A stretch of DNA of 64,000 nucleotides, from positions 158,895 to 222,894 of the forward strand of contig VZRS01007514.1 of NCBI GenBank assembly GCA_013398055.1, in the 5' to 3' direction. This DNA is from Ifrita kowaldi (lineage: Eukaryota; Chordata; Aves; Passeriformes; Cinclosomatidae). The position numbers and the translations under genes were made by a program. The notes under the pieces are model-generated. The model was not told where the DNA came from, searched no databases, and saw only the letters and a list, made by a program, of their open reading frames with translations. Positions 1 through 10,467 of the stretch are shown here, piece after piece (position 1 is the first letter of the stretch; every line of letters begins with the position of its first letter).

Positions 1-204
1 TGGTGCTCCTGGGGCTGACACACCAGGAATGGTCTCCCATGTCTGTGGGAACAGTGGGATCTCTGACAGGGCGGCTCTGAACACGAAACCAGGATATTTC
101 ATGCAGACATCATTCCCAAACCTCTGCTTTGTGCTCAACAGCCAAATGGGAAATGCAGACGTGAGTATTGACAATTCCTGCAGTGCCTTTGCCTTCACAG
201 CTCG

Positions 205-219
205 TTTTCCTCTCCACAG
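205..219 (+). other. P2RY10: Splice acceptor of the P2RY10 coding exon
   Basis: A pyrimidine-rich stretch ends in CACAG, with AG at 218-219, two bases before the ATG at 222. It marks the likely start of the coding exon. The 5' untranslated exon or exons of P2RY10 must lie left of the window or within the first 200 bases, and I cannot identify them. Confidence 0.6.
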
Positions 220-221
220 GA

Positions 222-1244
222 ATGACCCACCTGCCCTACACCACCGCTGCCTCTTCCAGCAACCCAGTCATGACCCAGAGCAACCAGAGCTGCCCCCTTT
301 CCGACAACCCCTTCAAGAGCACCCTCTACGCCACCACCTACACCCTCATCTTCATCCCGGGGCTGCTGGCCAACAGCGCTGCCCTGTGGGTCCTGTGCCG
401 CTTCATCGGCCGGAAGAGCAAAGCCATCATCTTCATGATCAACCTGGCCGTGGCCGACCTGGCCCACGTCCTCTCACTGCCCCTGCGCATCTACTACTAC
501 ATCAACCACAGCTGGCCCTTTGGGAGCTTCCTGTGCTTGCTGTGCTTCTACCTGAAGTACCTCAACATGTACGCCAGCATCTGCTTCCTCACCTGCATCA
601 GCATCCAGCGCTACTTATTCCTGTACCACCCCTTCCGAGCCAAGGGCTGGAAGCGCCGCTACGACGCCGCCATCAGCGCCCTGGTCTGGCTCGTGGTGGG
701 GGCTGCCTGCGCGCCCTTCCCCATCATGAGGAGTTATGGGCTGGAAAAAAACACCAGCTCCTGCTTTGCCGACCTGCCGGTGACGCTGATCGACAGCAAG
801 GTGGGCACGGTGCTGATGACCGGCACCGCCGAGCTCCTGGGCTTCGTGGGCCCGCTCATCATCATCTTATACTGCACTTGGAAAACAAGAGACTCCATCC
901 GGGGCTTCCGTATCCCGCAGGAGAACAGCATGGAGAGGCGGAAGGCCCTCAGGATGGTTTCCATGTGTGCCGTTGTGTTCTGTGTGTGTTTTGTTCCCTA
1001 CCACATCAACTTCTTCTTCTTCATGTTGGTGAAGGAGCAAGTCATCACCAACTGCTTCCTGAGTACCATCACGCTCTACACCCAGCCCTTCTGCCTGAGC
1101 CTCGCCAGCTTCGACTGCTGCTTGGATCCCATCATCTACTTCTTCACGACTTCCGAGTTCCAGGAACAGATTTCCAGGCACAGCAGCACGGTCATCCGGA
1201 GCCGGCTCATGAGCAAAGAGAGCGCCTCATCAACGAAGGAATGA
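222..1244 (+). CDS. P2RY10: P2Y purinoceptor 10 (lysophosphatidylserine-receptor family GPCR), single coding exon
   Basis: This is a class-A GPCR of the plasma membrane. Its mammalian orthologue responds to lysophosphatidylserine in lymphocytes and couples mainly to G12/13. From the ATG at 222 it reads 340 residues, close to the 339 of human P2RY10. The reading frame is open further upstream (ATG at 168), but a pyrimidine run ending in a splice acceptor (AG at 218-219) sits just before 222, so the coding exon probably starts at 220. An in-frame Met at 270 is an alternative start. Seven hydrophobic segments are visible, starting near residues 34, 68, 102, 148, 196, 242 and 283. Cys105 and Cys181 fit the TM3-ECL2 disulfide. 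SIQRY (127-131) replaces the usual DRY motif and DPIIY (302-306) is the NPxxY position. Glycosylation sequons are at Asn21, Asn95 and Asn177. The tail, with SRLMSKES, matches P2RY10 closely. Identification is from family memory and gene order, with high confidence. Confidence 0.95.
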   Translation: MTHLPYTTAASSSNPVMTQSNQSCPLSDNPFKSTLYATTYTLIFIPGLLANSAALWVLCRFIGRKSKAIIFMINLAVADLAHVLSLPLRIYYYINHSWPFGSFLCLLCFYLKYLNMYASICFLTCISIQRYLFLYHPFRAKGWKRRYDAAISALVWLVVGAACAPFPIMRSYGLEKNTSSCFADLPVTLIDSKVGTVLMTGTAELLGFVGPLIIILYCTWKTRDSIRGFRIPQENSMERRKALRMVSMCAVVFCVCFVPYHINFFFFMLVKEQVITNCFLSTITLYTQPFCLSLASFDCCLDPIIYFFTTSEFQEQISRHSSTVIRSRLMSKESASSTKE

Positions 1245-4200
1245 CAAGAAAGCCACTTGGAAAAAACAAAGGTATTTCATATGAAATCTGAGACTGCTCT
1301 GGGATACTCCATTACCAACTCTGTTGTGGAAGATCCTGCAGGTTTATCCAGGGGAATTTTGTGGCAGTGGAATTTTTTCAGTATATAGAAGATAAAACTC
1401 TGTCTAAGACTGAGTGGTGTGTTGGAATCTGGTGAGTGACCCAATCGGTGTGACTGTCCCCCCACTGTGCCACCCCACCTGACCCCGCTGGACTACAAAA
1501 TACACAGGAGAGAGTGACAAAGCTTTTACTGGGAAATGACAAAACTTTTACTGGGAAATGGTGGAAAAGTCCCAGGCTTTTCTTCTATTTTCCCAGTTCC
1601 AGGCTCTATGATCAAGCCAAAGACAATCCCACATCCATACACTGACATCTGCTGAAGGATCTTCTCTGGGAAAACCGCACAAGAACCTGAAACTGGCCAG
1701 TGGCAAGCAAAGGACACTGTGGTGTGTGCAGTGGGGGCTGTGGGCAGGTGAAGGTGTGCAGCTGGTTTCCATGTGCTCCTGGGTTCAGCGCATCCCACAG
1801 GTCACCAGCGACCTCTGTTCCCCTTTCCCGCACTCCCCCTCCAGCTCTGCTCCTCCTTTCCCTCCTCACCCAGCGCTGTTTGCTCCCCAATTGCTGACAC
1901 ATCCCAGAATTTGCACCTCTGGCTGGTGCAAGACCCTCTGCAAGACAAATTCTCCTCAAACATTCAGAGAGCAGCACCTTCCCTTGCTCCAGGTGACTTT
2001 CTTCCCCTCCAAGCTGGCCAGGGGCACATGGGCAGGTGGCTTTTGCCTCTGGACCCCTTGGGGCAGGACCATGGTGGTCCTGGGGTCAGTGCAGGTGGGT
2101 TTGATGGTGCTGGTGGTACCAGCAGCTCCTCACTGCCTTCTGTGTGTGGTCCAGAGGTACCTGAGATGAATCTGCCCCAAAAAAGCTCAGCTCAACCTGT
2201 TCAGTTGATGCAACTTTTAAAAAAGAGAGGAGTCCTTGCCAAGGGGATTTCACTGATAGAGCAGAAGTTACGTTCATAAATTATTGTGATTTTTTTTCCA
2301 CCAGGTCCTCTCGTGATCTTAATGTTTGCATTTTTACGTAGCTATGCAAAGCAGCGACAAGGAAGGATTAATTTACCCCTTATTTTTAATTAGTTACAGC
2401 TCTTCAGCCGAGTCCACCCACTCCGTAACTTCAAGGGTATCTCGTGATACCTGGGGATGGATTTGGCTGAACAGTTACCAATTTATTGCCTTTGGAAATC
2501 TATTTGCAAAAGAATGTGGACAATTTGTACAGTCTTGCAACAAAACCAGAAGAAATACCAGAAACACTTGCTCTGTGTATTTTAACTCCAACCACTCAAT
2601 TCCACTGAGTTACATCTTAGCTCTGCCAAATATTTCCTGTATATTGTGTTTTCCCAGTTCTCTGTTTTACAAAAAAAAATGGGGAAAAGCCAAGAATTAA
2701 GGTTTAAACAACCATTTCCCTGGAGTTTCTCTAAAAGGCCACAACACCAGCTGAACACAATAAGCTCTCATAGTTCTCCTCCCAGGTGTGAGAAGAAGAT
2801 TTTGGGCTGAGTAGGATGCGCTGGAGTCGATGGAAATGTTGTCTCTGATGTCACTGGCACAATAAATGTTTACACTCTGCAAGGAACCCCCTTCCAAAGG
2901 GACAGAGTTAACCTCACACAATTCAACTGCTGTCAGTTCAGCAGTCTCTCATAAGCTACACCCTGTATAAAGTTGTCAGGGCACAAGACTTCAGTTTCAG
3001 TGCTTGTTTTGAGGATTTTTATAGACCTTGCTCAGCCTCCACGTGACTGGGAGCTGTTTCCTGTCCCTTCACTTTCACACCCTTCTCCCTTGATCAGGTG
3101 AAAACAAGCTGAGGGCACTTACGGGAACTCTGTAGCTCGTTCTGTGGGTTTTATTTCCCAAGAACTGATGCTCAAAAAAATAAAGGCTGTTTTGCAAACA
3201 TCAGCTGAGTTTTGTAGCCATCACTGGTACCTGGAAAACTGCTTGGGATCAGCTCCTCCTGGGATCAGGGTTCAAGTGATTGAGCACAACTTTTATAATT
3301 CTTTAACAGATTTGTTGCTTGTTTTCACTCCAAATAGTGGTTATTTACTTCGTTTTTAAAGCTGCCACACTTAGATTTAGGAGTACTTTGAGGATGGGAA
3401 GGTGTCCTGGATAGTGGAAGATGGGCATGGCATGGGAATACCCACTCCAGCTGCTGAGTGTCCAGGAGCGACAGTCCTGCCCATAACCTTAGCATGGATT
3501 CGGTGTCTCCATCAGGGATAACATTCTCCATCTCCAGGATGGCATCCCTGAGCACCTCAGCTGCCCCCATTTTCCTGCCTCACTCACCCTCTGAACTCCT
3601 TCAGGCTCCCCAAAATGTTCCTTTTCCATACTGCAGTCCCAGCCTGTGAGGAAAGGTCACACACTCAACACTTGCAGTCCTATGGTGTGCAGGGGACCAG
3701 ACAACTCGGACTAAAGCTCTCTTCTGGTGTGGGGGCAAGTGCCCTGGTTTTGGTTGGGGCAGAGCTAAACCAGCTCTGTGGGGTTCAGCTGCCAGATGGG
3801 ATTAAACCACCACAGAAAGTCAGTCAGGCTGGGCCAGCCTAGAGAGCAACAAGCTCAGAGCAAAGAGAGATCAGGGAAAACCTGCACTTTTCCTAAAGTT
3901 CAAGATGATCTGTTTGGCCTCCACAACCCTCAGAGTCTTTAGTTCAGGCCTTCCAAAACCTCAGCGTGCACCTCAAGAGAAGAACAGTCATTGCAGGGAG
4001 AAGGAGAGTATTCCAGCTGCCTTCCCAGCTGGCTGGTGCTGGATCTGACCCAGGCCCTGGGCTGCAGGGGCTGCTTTGCCTCACACCGTCAGAGGCACAA
4101 CAAGCCTGGCTCAGGTTCCTGTAATTCACCCCATTTCCTGTGACCAAAAAACATGTTTATTATTTTGACAAGAGGAAATATAATTTCATGATGTTGCTCC

Positions 4201-5905
4201 TGGATTATCTCTCGTGCTGGTCCCGCTGCTCAGACTCACCAGTAGAAAAACACTTTTCCTCCTTCTTGGGCAGACACAAAATAGCTGTTTAAACAGGGAT
4301 GCCACAGAAAGGCAGAGTCCAACCAAACTAAGAGGTTGGGTACACAGGTGCATGAAGATGGATCTGAAGGGCTCCTGGGGCTGGAGCATCTCACCCTGAA
4401 GGGAACTGCTCAGGATGGAGACATGGTGAGGTCTCCAAGCCACCTGCGCTGGCACAGTGCCTGTCCCCAAGGCACAGGCCTGGGCAAACACATTTCTTTT
4501 CCTCTAGAACATGAGCCATTCATCTTTCAGCAAAAGCAAATGTGTTTCTCTGCAGTACCACCCCATCCTAACCAGGAGCAGAAGTCTGGTATCTCCTCTC
4601 CTGCTTGAAAGGGCCCTCCCCTGCATGACAACAAACATATTTGGAAGGAACTCCCGAGGGATTCAAAGCCTTTCTGCAGCTTCTGGTTCTGAGCTGCAGG
4701 ATCTTGCAGTACCTCTTGCTTCCCTTAAATGAAAGTACCAGCTCTCTGCCCAGAGGACAAACAAAATGTGCTGGAAATGCAGGATAACCACCCCACAGCC
4801 AGTTCAAAACCGTGAAACCACTTCATCACACTTACAAGATTTTGGGGATGACTTTTTGACTGGTGCATTTTAACCACAAGTGCTGGGGTTGTGGATTAGG
4901 CAAAGGCTTAGCCCAAAAAGTAAGGGAGGGATTGACAATTGTTTGCTGGGAAATGAATCGGAGCTTCCCAAAATGCTGTCCCTGCAGCGAGCTCTGTGTG
5001 ACAGCAAGAGGGACAATGAGCTGGGGCCTCACCCAGCCCCACTCAGCTCCCTGCACAAGGGTGAAGCTGCTTTGTGTGAACAAACCTCCTCCTCCCCCTG
5101 CTTTTCATACATCCTTCAGGTGCATCCTGTCAGATATTCTCAATGCTGAGCGCTTGAGAGATGCTGATCATCTGCGTTTGGCCTCCTGCCCACAGGATAC
5201 CAGGCTGCAGGAGAAGAGACCTTTATCTGGAGGCCTTAGATAAAGTCTCACAGTTGTTTAGAAAGTTATTTAAAAGTTCCTTTGTGCCTTCTGCCTTTGA
5301 AAGCAGAACGTTGCCAAGTGTGAAAGGTACGTTAGTGTTGGGGATGAGCCAGAGAAACAGAAATGCTAAACAAAAACTTGCCCAAGTTGAAAGAAGAAAG
5401 GAGAGGTTGATCCCTGTGTGTTGAAGGATGAGCCTTGAGGTTTGTCAGTCCCTCAGATTTTCATGGCCAGGAATGTTGTGATCTTCTGCAAAAGTTGTCC
5501 AAAAAGCCAAGGAGCAGAGGAAGGGCTCATCTTGGTTACAAACCCCTCGCTTGGGTCTGACATCCACTGGTCTCTCCTTCCCCAGCAGCACAGCTGGAAA
5601 CAACCACCTAAAAATAGGGCTCAGGGATGGCTGGACACACTGCTGCAGACACAGAAATAGGATGTCCCAGGCAGGATATCCTGATAAAACAGCCCCTTCG
5701 TTCTGGGATTAACCTCTGCCCTCTGGAGAGGGATGGGGCACACTGCCAGCCTCCCTTCTGTGCTCTGTGAACGCTCCACAAACACACGAGCACCGCTCCT
5801 TCTTCCCAGGATCAGCACCAGCTGCTGGAAGAGATGCACGGGAAGAAAACTGGGAGTGATAAACAGCTCTTGCATGTCCCAAACCCTCTGAGATGAGAGC
5901 CATGG
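1245..5905. other. P2RY10 3' region and intergenic DNA, no further gene seen
   Basis: The left part should hold the P2RY10 3' UTR. The first AATAAA signals I noticed are at 2861-2866 and near 3174, so the UTR may be 1.6 kb or longer. A near-perfect 22-bp tandem pair lies at 1515-1558. The open frames here are short, overlap on both strands and resemble no family I know. Confidence 0.6.
1515..1558. repeat. 22-bp tandem duplication, two copies
   Basis: The unit beginning TGACAAA and ending CTGGGAAA occurs at 1515-1536 and again at 1537-1558 with one difference. It is a small local duplication downstream of P2RY10. Confidence 0.85.
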
Positions 5906-5910
5906 GGATT

Positions 5911-6072
5911 TAGGGTGCCCAGAGAAGCTGTGGCTGCTCCATCCCTGGAAGTGTCCAAGGCTGGGCTTGGAACAACCTGGGATAGCGGGAGGTGTCCGTG
6001 CCCATGGCAGGGGTGTTGGAATCAGAGAGTCTTTAAGGTCCCCAACCCAAATCACTCTCGGATTCCATGATT
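5911..6072 (+). mobile_element. CR1 LINE fragment, 3' end
   Basis: It reads in order the standard avian CR1 3' blocks: GGTGCCCAGAGAAGCTGTGG, then a copy of 'ggaagtgtccaaggc', 'cttggaacaacctgggata', 'tctttaaggtcc', and a terminal GATTCCATGATT. It is 5'-truncated, as is usual for CR1, and is not coding. Confidence 0.85.
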
Positions 6073-6075
6073 TCT

Positions 6076-6990
6076 TGGCACAAGGAGAGCTGGCAGCTGA
6101 GTGGGTGGCAGAGCACTCCTCATCCCAGCACCTGAGCTGGTTACTAAAGGTTATAAGAGCTTCCTCCTTTTGTTTCTCTTTCACAGTTCTGTTCCTGTTA
6201 ATTTTGTGAGGTCACAGAACCATTTACAAAAAATAGGGTAAGAATATTTCTATTTTTACATCACCTCCAGGAAGGGAAAGTTGCCAACAGCTAAATTATC
6301 TGTCCAAGCCCTGGGCTGTGAGCTGTGACCCTGGGTATCAGGTAAAACTGCTCAGCTGGAAAAAAGGCAGCTCAGAAGAAGTCACACCATGAAGTTACAC
6401 CACTTGTTCAGCCACATAGGAAGGAGGTCACGCTCTGCAGGCAGAAAAACAGCTAAAAACTCTCTATATGTGCGCAGATACAGGAAGGGTATTAAGGGAG
6501 ACAAAAAGAAAAAGATCGGGAATGATGCACATCACGGTTTCTTTAAACAACAGTATTTTGGGAAAATCTCCACCTTAAACCATCACATTATTTCAGGAAT
6601 AAAGTCCAAACCCTCCAGCTTTAGCCTGCAGCCTTGATAGTCTGAGGCTAACCAAGCTTCCAAGAAAATGAGGGAAAATTACTCCCTTCAGTAACTTACA
6701 CTGGCAGAGTGCTTGGTTTCCCTTCAGCGAGCACTTATTGGGAGGTTGCTTCTGTATTTTACAGCTCTTCCTAGGCACAGTGGCCGTGGAGAGCAGCAGG
6801 AGCAGCCGGAGGGAAGGGCAGCATCCCCTCCCACAGCCCCTGTGCCCAGAGGCGACAGAAATCCACGGTCTCCATCCCTGGGCACTGGCACCAAACGACG
6901 TCATCGCCTTCCCAGCGGCTTTAACGTCATTAACTGCACACGTTTGGTGAGGAGAAGAGAAACAAAATACAGGATTTCCTGTTCTGCAGC
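6076..6990. other. Intergenic or intronic DNA, nothing recognised
   Basis: I see no conserved coding exon. A minus-strand open frame of 267 codons (6593-7396) crosses this part and the putative promoter to its right, but it resembles no protein family and is rich in Pro, Ser and Arg from GC-rich sequence. Confidence 0.5.
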
Positions 6991-7165
6991 CACTGGACCG
7001 GGCTGCAGATGCCGGCAGGATTCCAGCGCTCCGAAAACATGTGGAAGTTAAGCGAGGAGGCGCTGGGACTGCTGAGAAAATCGGTGGGAAATAAAAGCAG
7101 GACGCTGGCTGCTCCTGCTCCCTAGCACGGCTATGACCCCCCCGGAGCATGGGAAGCACAGGAAG
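6990..7165 (+). promoter_or_regulatory. Candidate promoter and 5' non-coding exon of the P2RY10-like gene
   Basis: A TATA-like ATAAAA lies at 7091-7096, about 25-30 bases before a CT-rich stretch that could hold the start site (near 7120). The sequence then runs to a strong splice donor, GGAAG|GTGAGT, with GT at 7166-7167. Just upstream are GGA-core, ETS-like sites (AGGATTTCCTG near 6972 and GTGGAAGTTAA near 7041). In mammals P2RY10 is a leukocyte gene, and ETS/PU.1 sites with a weak TATA box suit such promoters. The coding exon of the second receptor is 3.3 kb downstream and is preceded by a plausible acceptor. The assignment is inference from motifs only. Confidence 0.35.
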
Positions 7166-7167
7166 GT

Positions 7168-10100
7168 GAGTGGCATTTCTGCTCTTTTCTTCAGGGGACT
7201 GAAACCGGCGCAGTTTTAGCAACTTTATCACCTCTTTGTAGTTCTTCAAGAGATGGTATCGGGCAGGAGCTGGTGCAACATCCTCAGCCGCTGCTGCTGT
7301 GCCCACGAATTTGTCTGCGAGGGTGGGTGAGGGGAGTCGGTGCCTAGGGCAGGCTGTGGTGTGCGGGAGGACGTGAGGAGAGGCTGTTTTAGCCAAAAAA
7401 CCTCAATTTTGTCCTTACTGACAGAGGCTGCCGTAAGTGACCAGCTCTATTTACGCATTTCCTATTAGTGCCTAGATTAAACAAACAAAATCATTGCTTA
7501 CAACCCCAGAGCCAGAGAACTCCACTACGTAAACCAAGACCTTATTTCAAGCCATAAGTGGTTTTTGTTTTTTTTTTTAATTATTTTTCCCCAAGCCTGC
7601 TTTTCCCGCCAGCATCCCAGCGCTGAAGGGAGGCAGCTCTGCCCCCATCCCCCAGCTCGGAGGGCTCTCCCCAGCCGTGCCTGGAGTTCAGCTTTAGCCT
7701 GCGTTGTCCAAGCAGCCCATGGAAAAGATGAGGGCGAGTTTGCCAATGGACCGGGAGCAGCAAATGCAGCAACACCCCGGCGGTGTGGGGCTGGGTGGGG
7801 CACGGGCTGATTCACAGGAGCCGGGCGGTTTCCAGCACTGACAGCCACATTTGCCTCCGGGAACAGACACTGCTCCAACGCAGTCCAAAAATCAACCCCC
7901 GGTGCTCCAAGAGCTGCCTTGGCCTCCTAATTAATTGCAGAGTTATTTGATGTTTAATGAATGGCGGGGCTGCATCCACAGCCAGTGCTCTGACACCTCG
8001 GGCACTGATATCGGGCTCCCTTCTGGCATTTCAGCTGATTAAAGCTCAGCTTTGCCAAAAAACCCCACTCCCTGCTCCTGCCTGTGTTTAAATCCATCCG
8101 TGGGTGAAATGGGAAGATAATCAAGGAATGGCAGGAATATTTTATTTATAAAATATTTTAAAATTTAAGATTTATAAAGTCGCTGGACAAAACTCTGGCC
8201 GGAGCCCACACGAGCGTCTCTGTCCTGACACCACCAGCAGAGCAGGGGGAAGCTGGAGGGACCTGGGGCAAAGGGAAAACTGGAAAACAATAACACATTT
8301 ACAACTCCACCTTCCCAAGAATTGTTGTAGTGAACAAGCCCGGCCTGACCCCAGCCCAGGGTGGGGCTCTCAGCTGCTTTCCTGCCAGTGCCCTCCAGAG
8401 CGCTGCCACCCAAAGCTGTGTCGGGTACCAGGAGTGCCACCCGGCCCTCCCGCCAGGAACAGGCACTGCTGTGCTCCCAGGGAAAGTCAGAAAACATGGA
8501 AAAAACCAGCAGGGAGGCTCCCCATGGAAGAGGTGTAGGATCTGGGCTGAGTTGCTTGGCAGGGACACCGGGGGCTCTGCGGCCCTTGCCATGAGCCCAC
8601 ACCAAGTGCCACCTCTGTCACTGGATAGCCGTGACAAGAGCTGGGAACAGCTGCATTCCCCATGCTCCCTGGCAGTTTCCCTCTCTGTTTCCTGCAGGGA
8701 TGTGAAGACAAGTCCTGCCACCCCTTTCCCAGGCTCAAACAGACCGAGTGCAAAGGGCACAAGTCCCTCATGGATTTTCGGGCAGGTGAAGAGCACAGGG
8801 ACACTGCCAGGACTAAGGAGCTGTTTCCCACTATTCCCTCAGCACAGATGTCCCCTCTTCCCTGGCTTTCCCAACTCAGTGGAGCAATCACAAACCTCTG
8901 GCACAGTCAGCAACCGAGAAGGGCCCTCACCCAACAGCCCCAGTTCCACTCCAGCCTTGCTCTGCTTTCAGCCAAAGCCTGGAAGAACAAGGAAAAGCAA
9001 GAAGGCAGTTTGGGAAAGGCTCGGTTTGGAAAGCAGGGTGTGAGCACTGACCCTCCTCACGTCAGAGCTGAGCGTGGGGGGCAGCCAGCCGAGAGGCCAG
9101 GGCTGTATTTTAGATATTTATCTGCACATAAAAATATAAAATATCTAAAATAATGATTTCTTCCTGAACCTGAAAACGTGGTAACCCCGCCAAAGAGCTG
9201 CCCAGGTGAGGAGGAGCAGGATGAAGGAGACTTCATCCTGTACCTTGAAGCATTGGAATGGATTAGCTCCTGGAAATCCCTCCCTGTGACAAACTCTGGC
9301 TCAGGGCTCCGGGAAACAGCACCGTGGCTGCTTCTTAATTAATTACCACTGCTGAGGAGCTGGGTGACAGTGACAGGAGGTGCTGAGGGCTCTGCCAGCC
9401 CCAGCTCCAGGCAGGGAAGGGCAGGGCAGGCTGTCCACCCCTCATGGGCTCCATTTCCAAGGGGAAAATCCCACTGTTTGTTACAGACGATGCTGCAGCC
9501 CCTGGGTTTGTATCCTGCTGTTGCCAAATCCCCTCTTCCCAAAAGAACAGATTGTTTCCCATGGGATCTGCTCATGAATGGCAAAATCCATCCCCTCTCC
9601 AGAGAGCGCAGGAGCACCTGAACTCTGCGTGACCCGCTAATAAATCCCCTCAGCACTGGGTGAGCTGAGGTGGGTAAATGGAGGAGAAGAATTTCTACTT
9701 TAACTAGAAGGGAGGTGTATTTATCTCCCTGCATGTCCTGAGCAGGTGCTGAAGGATAATTCCTGCTGCTGAGGGATAATTCCTGCTGCTCCAGCGCAAT
9801 GCCTGCACAATGTGCTGGGAGTGCCGGAATTGAGTTAGCAGGACCAGCAGGGCAACTGGCGTGTGTTTGGCCAGTTATTAACTTATAAATCCAGCTTTAA
9901 CTCTGGAGCCAGAGCTGATGGATCTGTCTGCAGCTCTCCCCAGCCTCAGCTGCCTGTGGATGTTAGTTACTGCCTTTGCTGCCGATTCACATCAGATCCC
10001 TGCACGGATCTGCAAAGACAGTGCCTAAATCCATTTCAAATCCCTGTTTATTTACAGTCCAGCTGAAATTGCTCGTCGATGTAGAGCACCAATTTGACAG

Positions 10101-10464
10101 ATACTGTGATGGAAAACTTGATGAAATAAAAGTGGTCCTGGAAAACCCGGGGAGCTGCAGAAGCTCTGTGGCAATAAAGGGAGGGATGTTACAGAGCTCA
10201 GTGTGTTCACTGTAATTGGGGCATCTCACGAGATCCCACAGAGCACCTGTGAGGGAGAGGGTGGAGGATGCCTGGAATCGCTCCCTGGGAGTGGGGTCAC
10301 CCCTCCCCACACCCACATTGACTTGCACACACACCCACACATGTTACTCTTCTGTCCTAGAGCGCATTTACTCCATGGGGAGATTTTGGCTTTACAGCAT
10401 CTTTTTACCCACTCCAGAACCCCTCCCCCTGCCGTGACCGCCCCATGAGCGAAGAGACCCAGCC
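7168..10464 (+). other. Probable intron upstream of the P2RY10-like coding exon
   Basis: If the donor at 7166 is used, this is the 5' intron of the second receptor gene. It holds no recognisable coding exon. It has a T-rich run near 7566-7582, an AT-rich patch at 8130-8180 and a 21-bp tandem repeat near 9753-9795 (unit containing GATAATTCCTGCTGCTG). The open frames on both strands look like chance. Confidence 0.35.
9753..9795. repeat. 21-bp tandem repeat, two copies
   Basis: The unit GGATAATTCCTGCTGCT occurs twice in a row with a 21-bp period. It is a local duplication with no known function. Confidence 0.8.
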
Positions 10465-10467
10465 AGG

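Noticed and set aside
168..221. Upstream ATG at 168 as the P2RY10 start
   Set aside because: It lies in a stretch with a pyrimidine run and splice acceptor, and would add 18 residues beyond the usual length. Met at 222 gives the family length.
1515..1558. Short direct repeats considered as CRISPR-like or attachment sites
   Set aside because: There are only two adjacent units with no spacers, and this is vertebrate nuclear DNA.
6593..7396. Minus-strand open frame of 267 codons
   Set aside because: It crosses a GC-rich region, has low-complexity Pro/Ser/Arg stretches and matches no family. It also runs antisense to the candidate promoter.
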